A stretch of 64,000 bases of DNA from Methanobacteriota archaeon (GCA_016841265.1 JAENZL010000004.1:68268-132267); one strand, 5' to 3'; shown: positions 17,389 through 26,702, counted from the first letter of the stretch. Translations and numbers: made by a program. The notes: generated by a model from the sequence alone, not told the origin.

Positions 17389-18178
17389 ATTTCTTATGAT
17401 ACCCCCTGGGTGTGATGATGATATCCTTTTTCGAAGAGTTCCAGATTCTGGACTCTCCGTTGCCTACGAGAATGACGGTGCTCATGTCCACCCAGTCCTC
17501 ATATTCCATGACTTCCCCAAGGGTTGTCACGGTCTGGCCCTCGCCCTCGCCTCTCATGGCGTTCTTGACAAGCCCGACCGGCACGGAGTCAGCCTTATGC
17601 TTGCGGATGATCTCGATTGCCCTTGCAAAGTTGGACTTTCTCTTCCGGCTCTTCGGGTTGTAGAGTCCGATAACGAAATCAGCCTCTGCGGCCAGGTTAA
17701 GCCTCTTTTCGATGACATCCCAGGGAGTCAGGAGGTCGCTTAAGCTGATCACTGCAAAGTCCGTGACCACGGGAGCTCCGAGCAGGCTTGCTCCGGCAAG
17801 GACAGCCGTCACCCCTGGCAGGATCTCGATGTCAACGTCAAGGTTCTCGTGTTCTGCAACCTCCAGCACAATGCCTGCCATGCCGTAGACGTTGGTGTCG
17901 CCCCCGCTGATCATGACCACGTTTGCATCCTTTGCGAGTTCCACGGCTTTTCGGGCTCTTTCGACCTCTTTCCCCATGAAACTCCGGATTACTTCCTGGG
18001 TGCCAAGAAGGCTTTCCATCTGGTCCAGGTATGTACTGTTCCCGAGCACGTAATCAGCATTGAGGATCACTTCCCGGGCTTTGATAGTCAGCTGTTCCAC
18101 GGAACCCGGTCCGATCCCCACAACGTAGAGTATTCCACCGGTTTCCTTACCTTGCGATTGCGATTGTGACTCTGCCAT
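17378..18178 (-). CDS. cbiH: Cobalt-precorrin-3 C17-methyltransferase
   Basis: 266 residues. SAM-dependent tetrapyrrole methylase: N-terminal 'LYVVGIGPGSVEQLTIKA', 'MISGGDTNVYGMAGIVLE' and 'LPGVTAVLAGASLLGAPVVTDF' are the standard conserved blocks, with 'AVISLSDLLTPWDVIEKRL' typical for CbiH/CobJ. It methylates C17 with ring contraction. It starts with a short Gln/Ser-rich leader (residues 1-11) and overlaps cbiG-C by 32 bases. Confidence 0.92.
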   Translation of the reverse strand: MAESQSQSQGKETGGILYVVGIGPGSVEQLTIKAREVILNADYVLGNSTYLDQMESLLGTQEVIRSFMGKEVERARKAVELAKDANVVMISGGDTNVYGMAGIVLEVAEHENLDVDIEILPGVTAVLAGASLLGAPVVTDFAVISLSDLLTPWDVIEKRLNLAAEADFVIGLYNPKSRKRKSNFARAIEIIRKHKADSVPVGLVKNAMRGEGEGQTVTTLGEVMEYEDWVDMSTVILVGNGESRIWNSSKKDIIITPRGYHKKYDY

Positions 18179-18500
18179 AGACTTTCTTCCTGCAAATCAA
18201 TTCCTTTTTTTCCGAAAGGGCCAGAGCAGCCGGTTCTGCTACCCCTTTAAGCCCGAAGCGAGAAGCTTGAGACGCCGAAGGCGGATTGTAACTATTCAGC
18301 ACCTCATCCGGCACAAATGTTACCGGGATGCCCAGCAGTTCGACCGCTTCCAGCAGCCCCTGTTCATTTTCTTTGAGTTTCGCAGAGGCGAAAGCTGTGA
18401 CCTCTTCCAGGCTTGCCCCGCACTCTTCGAGGGCCTGCTCCACAGCCTCAATGACTTCTTCTTTTGTTATACCCCTGCGGGTTCCGATTCCTATGATCAT
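18147..18500 (-). CDS. cbiG: CbiG C-terminal domain protein (half of split cbiG)
   Basis: 117 residues covering only the CbiG C-terminal domain ('IGIGTRRGITKEEVIEAVEQ', 'AFASAKLKENEQGLLEAV', 'PSASQASRFGLKGVAEPAA'). CbiG opens the ring of cobalt-precorrin-5A and releases acetaldehyde. Here the N-terminal/middle part is a separate gene at 18746-19285, with 245 repeat-rich bases in between that hold stops in all plausible joining frames. Both halves look intact, so they may act together as two subunits. Confidence 0.87.
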   Translation of the reverse strand: MIIGIGTRRGITKEEVIEAVEQALEECGASLEEVTAFASAKLKENEQGLLEAVELLGIPVTFVPDEVLNSYNPPSASQASRFGLKGVAEPAALALSEKKELICRKKVYGRVTIAIAR

Positions 18501-18745
18501 CCGTAATCGTAACCTGGATTTACCTGTTAACCTTAAATTAATTAACCTTATTATCCGTAACCGTAGCGAATTACAGGTAAACTGATGATTAGTTAACCTT
18601 TCATCCGTAACCTTAACCTGAATTAACCTGTTAACTGATGATTAGTTAACCTTATTATCCGTAACCTTAACCTGGTAACCCATTAACACTATTGCCGGAA
18701 ACCTGGTAACCCATTCAGATAACCTGTTCCATTACGTTAACGGGA
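18501..18745. repeat. Decayed tandem repeats between the two cbiG halves
   Basis: AT-rich spacer made of imperfect units such as CCGTAACCTTAACCTG and GATGATTAGTTAACCTT, repeated several times. No ORF joins the two cbiG halves through it. Confidence 0.8.
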
Positions 18746-19285
18746 TTAGTCGTCATCCTGTTTTTTCCTGACCAGCACGGAGACGTTTTCGTCCACGACA
18801 ACGATCTTTGGCCCCTTCACTTCAAGGACCTCGACATCCTGGTCAAGAAGCGCACAGTTTACGGCGACTGTGGATTCCTTATTGAAAATATTGCAGCCAA
18901 GCCTGTCGGCAATTCCTTCTACGGACGGTTTGCCGTGCACTTCCGTGGCGGTGGTCAGGACCGGGACTGCTCCGAGTTCCGCCAGTTTCTTTGCGATTTC
19001 GTTTGCCCCGTGGTGCCCGCCAAGGATTGGAATTGCAAAATTCAGGTTCGAGTCCACAACGACTACTCCGGGGTCAGACCATTTGTCCTTGAGGAGGGGG
19101 GCTATATCCCTGATCACTATGCCTGAAGCAAAGACGGCTACGATTGCCCCGTACTTTTCAAAGGCGGTTTCGAATATGCCCTTTTCGTAGAGGAGCAGGT
19201 CTGCGCCCAGATGCTCCGCTATCCTGGAAGCGACTTCCCGGTTCCTTTCAAAGGTAATTACAGCGGTTCCTGGGGCACTCCGTAT
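18746..19285 (-). CDS. cbiG: CbiG N-terminal and middle domains (half of split cbiG), unusual start
   Basis: The domain sequence '[20 protein letters not shown]' plus '[17 protein letters not shown]' is CbiG-N, and the end ('[20 protein letters not shown]') is the middle domain. The first conventional in-frame start is GTG 19117, but clear CbiG homology ('[19 protein letters not shown]' and on) continues upstream to about 19261, where no ATG/GTG/TTG exists in frame. An ATA at 19285 follows a strong AGGAGGT by 7 bases and would give '[14 protein letters not shown]'; I use it as a tentative start. It overlaps the end of cbiF by 28 bases. A sequence error or ATT initiation at 19258 are alternatives. 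Confidence 0.75.
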   Translation of the reverse strand: MRSAPGTAVITFERNREVASRIAEHLGADLLLYEKGIFETAFEKYGAIVAVFASGIVIRDIAPLLKDKWSDPGVVVVDSNLNFAIPILGGHHGANEIAKKLAELGAVPVLTTATEVHGKPSVEGIADRLGCNIFNKESTVAVNCALLDQDVEVLEVKGPKIVVVDENVSVLVRKKQDDD

Positions 19286-19986
19286 AGGTGTGACCTCCTG
19301 TAGTTCTTTGGGTCGACAACCCCGCCGATGAGGATCATTGCCGAGCGCTTGATCCCTGCGTCCTTCACCTTCTCCGCGATATCTTCCACGGTCCCGGTGA
19401 TAACCTCCTCATCTTCCCAGGAAGCATGGAAGACAACCGCTACAGGGGTGTCTTTCGGGCACTCTACCTTTTCCATGATTTCTTTGATCTTCTGGGTTCC
19501 CAGGAAAATCGCCATGGTGGTTCCGTAAGAGGAAAGCTCGGGGATCAGGTCCTTTTCCAGGGTCTTGCCTGCGGGGCGAGTAATGATCAGGGTATCGGAG
19601 ACCCCATTTAAGGTCAGCTGGGTGTTCAGGGCTGCTGAAGTTGCAAAGACCGAGGAGACTCCCGGGACCCTTTCGACCTCGATATCGAATTTCTTCAGCT
19701 CTTCCATCTGCTCCACGATGGACCCGTAGAGGGAGGGGTCCCCACTGTGGAGGCGTACGACGAATTTTCCGGCATCCACGGCGTCCACAATAATCTTCGT
19801 GGTTTCGTCAAGGGTCAGCCCGTAGCTGTCCACAGTCTCCCCGTTAGTATAGTCCAGGACTATGGGGTTTACAAGGGACCCTGCATACATTACAAGGTCC
19901 GCCTTCTCAAGCAGTTCCCGCCCCAGCACGGTAATGAGTTTGGGGTTTCCGGGGCCTGCTCCAACAATATATACTTTCCTTTCCAT
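19258..19986 (-). CDS. cbiF: Cobalt-precorrin-4 C11-methyltransferase
   Basis: 242 residues. Tetrapyrrole methylase blocks: '[18 protein letters not shown]', '[16 protein letters not shown]', '[19 protein letters not shown]', '[17 protein letters not shown]' and '[19 protein letters not shown]' match CbiF/CobM. It transfers a methyl group from SAM to C11. In the operon it follows cbiL by 80 bases, and its end overlaps the probable start of the cbiG N-half. Confidence 0.93.
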   Translation of the reverse strand: MERKVYIVGAGPGNPKLITVLGRELLEKADLVMYAGSLVNPIVLDYTNGETVDSYGLTLDETTKIIVDAVDAGKFVVRLHSGDPSLYGSIVEQMEELKKFDIEVERVPGVSSVFATSAALNTQLTLNGVSDTLIITRPAGKTLEKDLIPELSSYGTTMAIFLGTQKIKEIMEKVECPKDTPVAVVFHASWEDEEVITGTVEDIAEKVKDAGIKRSAMILIGGVVDPKNYRRSHLYGVPQEPL

Positions 19987-20066
19987 CTGACCATTCCCTT
20001 AGCATTCTTTGTAAATTAAAACTTGCCCGGAGACCGTAATTTCAGGGTGCCGGCGCAAAAATTCAA

Positions 20067-20675
20067 TCATTTCTTTCCGTAAACAATGCTGAAATAGTTC
20101 CCCTTTTCAGGGATCTCTTCCTTCTTGTCGATAATCACTTCATCGTCCGAAAAAAGCTTTTCCGCAAAGATGAATTCCCTGTAACCTTCGGCTTCAAGCG
20201 TTTCGATTATCTGTTTCGGTTTTGTGGCTTTCAGGTGGATCTTATACCCAATTTCCGAGCCATCACTTACCTCAAAGGAAGTTTCAACCGCCACATCGGT
20301 CCTGGCAGCAAAGGATGTGATGGAACTGATGCCCGGGATGGTTGAAACTTCAACATCCGGATAATACCTGCGCATGACCTTTTTCAAGTGGGTGAAGGTA
20401 GAGAAAAAGTTGGGGTCGCCTATGAGCCCGAAAGCTACGGTCCCATTCCGGGCTTGCTCCGCAACCTTATCGGCATTTTCTTTCCAGAGGGCGTTTAACG
20501 CCTCAAGGTCCCTGATCATGGGAAACTCCAGAATTTCGGAATCCGCGTAGGGGGCCACAAGCTCCTGTGCCATGCGCCCGGGCACGTAAACCTTATCACT
20601 GTTTTTCAAAACATTCACTGCTTTCAGGGTCAGAAGTTCAGGGTCTCCGGGACCAAGTCCTACTCCTATTAACAT
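20067..20675 (-). CDS. cbiL: Cobalt-factor II C20-methyltransferase
   Basis: 202 residues, at the short end for the family. 'MLIGVGLGPGDPELLTLKAV', 'VAFGLIGDPNFFSTFTHLKK' and 'STIPGISSITSFAARTDV' are the CbiL/CobI blocks. It adds the C20 methyl group with SAM. It lies 130 bases after cbiT, with a 20-bp repeat array in between. Confidence 0.92.
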   Translation of the reverse strand: MLIGVGLGPGDPELLTLKAVNVLKNSDKVYVPGRMAQELVAPYADSEILEFPMIRDLEALNALWKENADKVAEQARNGTVAFGLIGDPNFFSTFTHLKKVMRRYYPDVEVSTIPGISSITSFAARTDVAVETSFEVSDGSEIGYKIHLKATKPKQIIETLEAEGYREFIFAEKLFSDDEVIIDKKEEIPEKGNYFSIVYGKK

Positions 20676-20691
20676 CTTATCGCTCCATAAA

Positions 20692-20775
20692 CTGTTAAAT
20701 ATAAACGTAAATTGGCACGTTAAACGTAAATTGTCACATTAAACGTAAATTGTCACGTTAAACGTAAATAATCAA
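20692..20775. repeat. 20-bp spacer repeat between cbiT and cbiL
   Basis: Four copies of a unit close to TTAAACGTAAATTGTCACG, with small changes, fill the spacer. Non-coding; in the transcript it would lie between cbiT and cbiL. Confidence 0.85.
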
Positions 20776-20805
20776 AGATGATCACAAAGCATGAAATTCA
20801 GTTAT

Positions 20806-21351
20806 TCAACTTTTTCCGACAATAATGTACACCGGGTTTTCAGGCTTGAACATGGTCTCCCCTGCAATCGGGGCACTTCTTGAGACCACCAGATGGATAA
20901 CTTCATCAAAAATCCCGAGTTTCTTCATGGCCTCGATTGTCCTGACAACAGTCTCGATCCGGACGGCATTTACCACAATGCGCCGGGCATTTTTCTGCAC
21001 CAGTTTTTCGAGCACAGTGCCAATGTTCTTTGTCCCGCCGACAAAAGCACAGTCAACAGAATCAATAAGTTCTCCACCCAGGATTTCCGAGGCTTCTCCG
21101 GCAAAAATCCTGCCGTTCTCAATATTGAAATTTTTAAAATTCGCTTCCGTAGCCCTGAGAGCCTCTTCCCGGGCATCGATTGCATAGATCGTGAGATCCC
21201 GGGCCAGCCGGGCTGCTGCAATTGATACCGAACCCGTACCACAGCCTACATCTGCAAACCGGTCCCCGTCTCGAAGCCCGAGCTTTGAGAGGGACACCGC
21301 AATGATTTCCGGTTTTGTCGGACCGCCGCTAACACCTACTATTTCGGACAT
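20806..21351 (-). CDS. cbiT: Cobalt-precorrin-6B C15-methyltransferase (decarboxylating)
   Basis: 181 residues. Class I methyltransferase with SAM-binding 'FADVGCGTGSVSIAAARLA' near residue 35 and 'GGPTKPEIIAVSLSKLGLRDG' at the start, the CbiT pattern. It methylates C15 and removes the C12 acetate carboxyl. AGGTGG precedes the ATG. First gene of the minus-strand cbi run. CbiE, the usual fusion partner for C5, is not in the window, and no cobalamin riboswitch was recognised upstream. Confidence 0.93.
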   Translation of the reverse strand: MSEIVGVSGGPTKPEIIAVSLSKLGLRDGDRFADVGCGTGSVSIAAARLARDLTIYAIDAREEALRATEANFKNFNIENGRIFAGEASEILGGELIDSVDCAFVGGTKNIGTVLEKLVQKNARRIVVNAVRIETVVRTIEAMKKLGIFDEVIHLVVSRSAPIAGETMFKPENPVYIIVGKS

Positions 21352-21365
21352 GTTCCACCTGGGTA

Positions 21366-21480
21366 AAAGTGATGTGAATAAATCAAATGTAAATAAATCA
21401 AATGTAAATAAATCAAATGTAAATAAATCAAATGTAAATAAATCAAATGTAAATTAAATATCAAATGTAAATTAAATATG
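21366..21480. repeat. 15-bp tandem repeat upstream of cbiT
   Basis: Five to six nearly perfect copies of GTAAATAAATCAAAT, then two of a shorter variant (TCAAATGTAAATTAAATA). It lies directly upstream of the cbiT Shine-Dalgarno, so it would be in the 5' leader. Any reading frame through it gives only Val-Asn-Lys-Ser repeats. Confidence 0.9.
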
Positions 21481-22199
21481 TGCCGGACGCAAATTTGAAT
21501 TGAAACAAATTAACTATACAACAAATTTGCTTAATACCAAATTACATCATATAATTCTGGGCAAGTCAGGCATGAGATATTATACAACAATAAATATAAA
21601 TCATACACCTGAAATCTGCGGAGATAGAAATATAATTTGTTCTAGATATACCTTATTATCAGCAGTAGGGGCTTGTCAGGAAAGTAAACTTTCATGCAAG
21701 AAAAAAAGTGTTCGGAAAAATAGTCCATGGGAAAGTTCGTATTTACTGACAGATACCTGATCGAGGAGAGATACATTAAGAAAATATTTACTAGAAATGA
21801 GGGGAATTGCCCATTTGAGGTAAAAATGAAAAACAACATGATGGGAAAGATTTGTGGATATTACCGGGCGACTTTGGAAAGAATATTTTTATAAATAAAA
21901 ATATATTTTTTAAATAGAAGAAAAACGTTTTAACCATAAACGCATATATTTATGCTGACAACTTGACCTGAAAAGGCAAATATCGACTCAGGTATACCTG
22001 AAAAGGGGATTTTCAGGTTAGAAACGGGATAATTTATCGCTTAGTAAGAAACGGGACAATTTCTCGCTTATTTCGACTGGTTTTTCCGACTTTATACCAC
22101 GTAACTACATTTTTTAATAGGGGAATGGGGGCCCCCAACAGTGTAAGCCCGCTCCCCCGGTGCAGGCCACTGTTATCTAAAAATACAGGAGGAAATGTG
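21481..22199. other. Long AT-rich divergent spacer between cbiT and the LeuA-family gene
   Basis: About 720 bases. It holds a weak 55-codon ORF (21727-21894), strong TATA-like stretches near 21885-21910 (TTTTTATAAATAAAAATATA), a direct repeat at about 22018-22067 (GAAACGGGA-AATTT-TCGCTTA, two copies), and the leader of the LeuA-family gene. Confidence 0.5.
21727..21894 (+). CDS. Possible small protein, 55 residues
   Basis: An ATG-to-TAA frame (stop at 21892-21894) encoding a basic, aromatic-rich peptide ('GKFVFTDRYLIEERYIKKIF' near the start, 'GKICGYYRATLERIF' at the end). It lacks low complexity, unlike the surrounding spacer, and could be a decayed fragment of a longer gene. No Shine-Dalgarno is seen and I recognise no family. 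Low confidence. Confidence 0.2.
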   Translation: MGKFVFTDRYLIEERYIKKIFTRNEGNCPFEVKMKNNMMGKICGYYRATLERIFL

Positions 22200-23495
22200 A
22201 TGAAGGTTTACGAATCATATGAAGATTTACCCAAGTTAAAGCTGCCCTACGGAAATGAGATTTTTATCAGTGACAGCACTATCCGCGACGGCTCCCAGAT
22301 GCCGGGGATAGTCCTGACCAGGGACCACAAGCTTCAGATCTACGAATACCTCCACGAGATAGGAATTGAAAAACTGGAAGCTTTTGTTTTCAACCAGAGA
22401 GACAAGGACGCCGTTAAGCTCATGTTTGACAGGGGATACGAGTCCCCCGAGATAACGGGCTGGTCAAGGGCTTCCCGAGGAGACATTGATAAGATCCTGG
22501 AAGTTGACGGGATCGAAGAGACAGGAATATTAATGTCGGTATCGGATACCCACATAACGTCCAAGATGCGGCTTTCGGGAAGGGAAGAAGCCGAAGAGAA
22601 ATACCTTGACGCCCTCCAGTACGCCGTTGACCATGGGCTTCGCACCCGGGCTCACCTGGAAGACATGACAAGAGCCGACAACTACAACTTCGTCTTTCCT
22701 CTTATCGAAAAAATCATGGAAATCGATCCTGACTGCGTAATCAGGGTCTGTGACACCGTAGGGTACGGGCTTCCGTACATAGGAATTGACGAACCTTACG
22801 GCATCCCGAAAATCGTGGAATATCTGAAAAAGGAGATAAAAGTCAAGAACATCGAGACCCATATTCATGACGATTACGGAATGGGGACAGCAAGTTCCAT
22901 TGCAGGGTACTGGCATGGAGCTAACTGGTGCAGTGTGACCTTCCTCGGAATAGGAGAACGTGCAGGAAATACGGGGATGGAAAAAATCCTTCTTTTCCTG
23001 GCAGACCGTGTTGAAGGCTTTGAGAAATACAACCTCGAACCCATTTCCCGTTTCACGGACTTCATGGAAAAGGCCCTGGGGCTCCGGACCCCAAGAAACA
23101 AACCGGTTGTGGGAAAAAATATCTTCGCCCACGAATCAGGGATACATGCCGCAGGCATCCTGAAAAACCCCTTCAACTACGAACCCTATCCCCCTGAACT
23201 GATAGGAGGAAAAAGGTTACTCCTCATCGGAGATTCCTCAGGCCTGGAAGTAATACGGCACAAGGTCCAGGAAACCTTAAACGAATTGCTGGGGGTCGAA
23301 ACAGCCGTAGAAAAAGACGATGAAAGGCTTCTTAGCATCCAGCAGGAAATCCAGAAACTCTACGACAACGAAGAACGGGTCTCATGCATCTCGGACGAAG
23401 AACTCCTGGCCTACGTTGAGAAGTATTTCCTTTGCCAGTCGATCTGTGACCCTGTACATGCAGGGGGCAGAGGGAAGTTTGCGAAAAAGAGATGA
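22200..23495 (+). CDS. LeuA-superfamily condensing enzyme, possibly Re-citrate synthase
   Basis: 431 residues from ATG 22200, with AGGAGG 8 bases upstream; 25 extra in-frame codons upstream lack homology. DRE-TIM metallolyase signs: 'ISDSTIRDGSQMPGIVLT' (metal and catalytic Arg-Asp), 'ETHIHDDYGMGTASSIAG' (HxH metal ligands), and 'FLGIGERAGNTGMEKIL'. The C-terminal regulatory LeuA dimer domain is absent. It could be a homocitrate, citramalate or Re-citrate synthase. The convergent isocitrate dehydrogenase-like gene favours citrate synthesis toward 2-oxoglutarate, but this is an inference. Confidence 0.8.
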   Translation: MKVYESYEDLPKLKLPYGNEIFISDSTIRDGSQMPGIVLTRDHKLQIYEYLHEIGIEKLEAFVFNQRDKDAVKLMFDRGYESPEITGWSRASRGDIDKILEVDGIEETGILMSVSDTHITSKMRLSGREEAEEKYLDALQYAVDHGLRTRAHLEDMTRADNYNFVFPLIEKIMEIDPDCVIRVCDTVGYGLPYIGIDEPYGIPKIVEYLKKEIKVKNIETHIHDDYGMGTASSIAGYWHGANWCSVTFLGIGERAGNTGMEKILLFLADRVEGFEKYNLEPISRFTDFMEKALGLRTPRNKPVVGKNIFAHESGIHAAGILKNPFNYEPYPPELIGGKRLLLIGDSSGLEVIRHKVQETLNELLGVETAVEKDDERLLSIQQEIQKLYDNEERVSCISDEELLAYVEKYFLCQSICDPVHAGGRGKFAKKR

Positions 23496-23535
23496 AACTG
23501 AAACCAAAACAGGAAAAACAAGAAAATAAAGAGCA

Positions 23536-23580
23536 TCATAAGGCTCTGGAGTAGTAGAACTCTCCCAGAGACCTTATTCA
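23536..23580. terminator. Bidirectional hairpin between convergent genes
   Basis: AAGGCTCTGG near 23539-23548 pairs imperfectly with CCCAGAGACCTT near 23566-23577, between the stops of the LeuA-family and isocitrate dehydrogenase-like genes. Confidence 0.45.
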
Positions 23581-23611
23581 GCCTATTCACTGATGAATCA
23601 GAATTACTTTT

Positions 23612-24640
23612 TTACTTGAGAATTTCTGCCGTGTACTTTGCGATCTCGCCGGCCATCTCGCTGAGTTTTGCGTTTCCACCGAGATCGTAGGTGACGTACT
23701 TGCCTTCGGAAACCACGCGCTCCGTAGCTTTGAAGATGGCTTCGGATTTATCCTTTTCACCCAGGTAGTCAAGCATCCAGGCCCCTGCAAGGACAGTTGC
23801 AACCGGATTGACTTTGTCCAGACCTGCATATTTGGGGGCTGAGCCGTGGGCGGGTTCGAACATGGCAAAGGAGTCCCCGATATTGGCGGAGTAGATCATC
23901 CCGATGCTGCCGACCAGGGCCGCACATTCCTCGCTGATAATATCCATGAAGAGATTGGTGGACAGGAGGACTTTCTTGTCGAAGATCTGCGGGTTCTTGA
24001 TAAGCTGCATGGCGATGTTGTCTACGTGGTAGGGCCAGATCTCGATATCAGGGTATTCCTTCCCGACCTTTTCGACTTCTTCGAGGAAGGCTCCGCAGGT
24101 CTGCTTGAGAATGTTGCTTTTGTGGATGGGGACGACAGTGTCGTAACCTCTCCGCTTTGCTTCTTCAAAGGCATAGCGTGCAATCTTATTAGAGGAAGTG
24201 CGGGTTATTTTACGGATAGCTATCGAGACATCATCCGTAAGTGCGATTTCTTCGCCAATGTAGAGGCCTTCCGTCCCTTCCCTGACACAGATGTGTTCAA
24301 CATCTCCGAGGGGGGCATTGGAGTTGGGGAAAGTCTTTATGGGCCGCACATTTGCATAGAGGTCGTACTTTCTCCTGATGGACACGGCCACACTTCTCGG
24401 AGAACCGATCCCTCCGGGAGTGGTAGTAGGGCCCTTAAAGGAGGCGTCGGAACTGTCCATGACATCCCAGGTCTCATCAGGGATAAGGGAATTTCCACCG
24501 TGCTCTCCCCACCAGGTGGCACCGGCTTCACACATAACGAATTCGACGTCCGTACCTGCGGCTTCCACGACTTTAAGCATTGCGTCGACAAGTTCGGGGC
24601 CGACCCCGTCACCTTTGATTACTGCTGCGGTTTTACTCAT
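23612..24640 (-). CDS. icd: Isocitrate dehydrogenase-like beta-decarboxylating dehydrogenase
   Basis: 342 residues, the short form of the isocitrate/isopropylmalate dehydrogenase family. 'AAVIKGDGVGPELVDAMLKV', 'FKGPTTTPGGIGSPRSVAVS' then 'IRRKYDLYANVRP', and 'MFEPAHGSAPKYAGLDKVNP' are the family motifs. The substrate loop reads Arg-Ser-Val-Ala-Val-Ser-Ile-Arg: the isocitrate Ser and Arg are present, and the leucine-pathway Leu-rich loop is not. It would oxidise isocitrate to 2-oxoglutarate; the cofactor (NAD or NADP) is not clear. An isopropylmalate or homoisocitrate role cannot be fully excluded. Confidence 0.82.
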   Translation of the reverse strand: MSKTAAVIKGDGVGPELVDAMLKVVEAAGTDVEFVMCEAGATWWGEHGGNSLIPDETWDVMDSSDASFKGPTTTPGGIGSPRSVAVSIRRKYDLYANVRPIKTFPNSNAPLGDVEHICVREGTEGLYIGEEIALTDDVSIAIRKITRTSSNKIARYAFEEAKRRGYDTVVPIHKSNILKQTCGAFLEEVEKVGKEYPDIEIWPYHVDNIAMQLIKNPQIFDKKVLLSTNLFMDIISEECAALVGSIGMIYSANIGDSFAMFEPAHGSAPKYAGLDKVNPVATVLAGAWMLDYLGEKDKSEAIFKATERVVSEGKYVTYDLGGNAKLSEMAGEIAKYTAEILK

Positions 24641-24975
24641 ATTATCACCATCTGTGGGTTACCATAACCAGGTGTCCATTTCAGGTCACCGTCATCAGGT
24701 AACCATGCGTTTGGTTTCGTATTTGAAGAATGGTAGCGATTGATAAGCTGGAAAAGGGAAAAAAACCTTTCAAAAAATATGTCTAAATATTACTTGATTG
24801 TTTCCCGGATACTCAACTACAGGCTATCTATTTCAAGCTTTGGGTGCTAATATTACCCGAAACAATGCTTCAGAGTAAGTAAAAACATAAGCATAAAACC
24901 CTGCAAACATTTAAAAATGTTCAGGGCAAGAACCCGGAAAAACCCGTATTCAAGCAAAATTTGAGGACGAAAAAA

Positions 24976-25818
24976 ATGCCCGGAAAAATTCCGATTACCG
25001 ACAACCACATGCATATCGACCCGAGAGCCAGGGGACTTGCCGCCGTAAAAGACTTCCAGAACGCAGGGGGGACCCACATTATCCTGGTCGCCAAGCCGAC
25101 CTGGACCCTAGGAACCACTGTAAAAAAGCCCGAAGATTACCTGCCCGTCTTTGACGAGACCGTGGAAATCGCCGCAAAAATTAGGGAGATGGGAGTTGGG
25201 GTATTTCCCGTGCTTGGGGTACACCCTGCAGAGATTTCAAAACTCACGGAGTACATGGAACTCCGGGAGGCTGCCGAGACCATGAAAAAAGGCCTTGAGC
25301 TTGCGGCAGGCTACGTGGAAAAAGGTCTTGCGGTGGGAATAAAATCAGGGCGTCCGCACTATCCCGTCCCCGGAGAGGTCTGGGAAGCCTCAAACGAGAT
25401 CATGGAACATGCTTTTTCCCTTGGAAGAGACCAGGACTGTGCAGTCCAACTCCACACAGAAAGTGTCGAAGAGCCGGAACTCACCGATATTGCGGAGAGG
25501 GCAAGGAAAACCGGGATCAAAATGTACAGAGTGGTCAAGCACTATGCCCCGCCTCTCGTTAACGCCTGCGAGAAACTGGGAGTCTTTCCCGGAGTGATCT
25601 GTTCCAAAGGAGCGATTGAAAAAGCCCTTGAAGAAGGTACCCGTTTCATGATGGAAACAGACTATATCGATGATCCCGAAAGGCCCGGAGCGGTACTTGG
25701 CCCGAAAACAATCCCCCGCAGAACATTAAAACTGGTTGAGGAACATGGGGAAGAACCTTTCTGGACCATCCACAAGGAAAATCCTGAAAAAGTGTACGAT
25801 ATTGAGATCGAACTGTAA
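24976..25818 (+). CDS. TatD-related metal-dependent hydrolase
   Basis: 280 residues from ATG 24976 (TGAGG nine bases upstream; the in-frame TTG 24961 overlaps that site). 'ITDNHMHIDPRARGL' carries the HxH metal pair, 'VFPVLGVHPAEI' and 'AVQLHTESVEEPEL' supply further His/Glu ligands, and 'FMMETDYIDDPERPG' the last Asp, as in the TatD amidohydrolase family (DNase or related hydrolase). It has its own promoter region; its end is followed by A/G-rich repeats. Confidence 0.85.
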   Translation: MPGKIPITDNHMHIDPRARGLAAVKDFQNAGGTHIILVAKPTWTLGTTVKKPEDYLPVFDETVEIAAKIREMGVGVFPVLGVHPAEISKLTEYMELREAAETMKKGLELAAGYVEKGLAVGIKSGRPHYPVPGEVWEASNEIMEHAFSLGRDQDCAVQLHTESVEEPELTDIAERARKTGIKMYRVVKHYAPPLVNACEKLGVFPGVICSKGAIEKALEEGTRFMMETDYIDDPERPGAVLGPKTIPRRTLKLVEEHGEEPFWTIHKENPEKVYDIEIEL

Positions 25819-26216
25819 AAGGGAGATAAAAGAAAGGTAAAAGGCAGGAAACTATACAGACCGGGACCTAATGAAGAGAAAAATCAGAAAACGTAGAGAG
25901 GGGAAAGTGAAGGAGATAAGAAAAGGAGATAAGAAAAGGAGATAAGAAAAGGGGATAGGAGAAAAAGGAGAAAGAACGGACTCTCTGACCTAATTCCAGT
26001 CCGGATTTCTGATGTATCAGGATTGAAAGCCGATACCCCGGAATTCACCTTTATATTAATTTATCTATCTTAATACCCGATCTTAGTACCTTATCTTAAT
26101 TACCCAACTTATTACCTGATCTTTACTACCTGATCTTTACTACCTGATCTTTACTACCTGATCTTTACTACCTGATATTAATTACCATAGCCTAATTAAC
26201 ATATCTCAGCGGAGAA
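25819..26216. repeat. Spacer with two different tandem repeats
   Basis: Between convergent genes. About 25908-25960: three to four copies of GGAGATAAGAAAA (13 bp). About 26090-26180: five copies of CTGATCTTTACTAC (14 bp), preceded by degenerate versions from about 26060. No gene seen. Confidence 0.85.
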
Positions 26217-26702
26217 TTACTTCCTTTTGATCGTAACGATGTCCCCGAGGGTGGTATCCGTCTTAAAGTGGGAGACCTCCTGATCCGAACCGGACGTCCG
26301 CTCCGTTAGCTTGATGTTGAGAGTGTGCTCAAGTTTCTTGCGCACGGAGTCTTCGGGTACGATCTCTTTTCGTTCTATTTTCTTAATTAGGGATGATTTC
26401 TCTTTTATTTTGGCAGCCAGCTCTTCCTGAGACCAGCCGTGGGCTTCCCGGGCTTCCCGGAGGAGATGTTCATAATTTTCTATGAGTTCATCCTGCAAAA
26501 TGTCAAAGTAGTTCCTTTGGGGCCTCTTTGTGACCCGTGGTGCCGTTCGAGCCACCGGAGAGACTTTCCTGGAAACAGGTGCCCTCTTATTGACAGGCTG
26601 CCCGTATGGAGCACATTTGGGGCATACCTGAAGTTCACTATTGTCTATGGTAACGCTTATCGGCTTTTCACGGATCTCCGCACCACATATTTCGCACTGC
26701 AT
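26217..26702 (-). CDS. Archaeal MBF1-like transcription factor (zinc ribbon + HTH)
   Basis: 161 residues from ATG 26702 (a GTG at 26711 is also in frame). The zinc ribbon '[13 protein letters not shown]' pairs with 'CPKCAPYG' (residues ~3-36). After a basic Pro/Arg linker comes a cro/C1-type HTH ('[18 protein letters not shown]', '[12 protein letters not shown]') at about residues 85-140. This is the archaeal counterpart of multiprotein bridging factor 1, which contacts the basal transcription or translation machinery. It is divergent from PAN, with only 57 bases between the start codons. Confidence 0.9.
   Translation of the reverse strand: MQCEICGAEIREKPISVTIDNSELQVCPKCAPYGQPVNKRAPVSRKVSPVARTAPRVTKRPQRNYFDILQDELIENYEHLLREAREAHGWSQEELAAKIKEKSSLIKKIERKEIVPEDSVRKKLEHTLNIKLTERTSGSDQEVSHFKTDTTLGDIVTIKRK

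Noticed and set aside
21352..22199. Cobalamin riboswitch upstream of cbiT
   Set aside because: No B12-box or matching fold was seen, only tandem repeats and AT-rich DNA.
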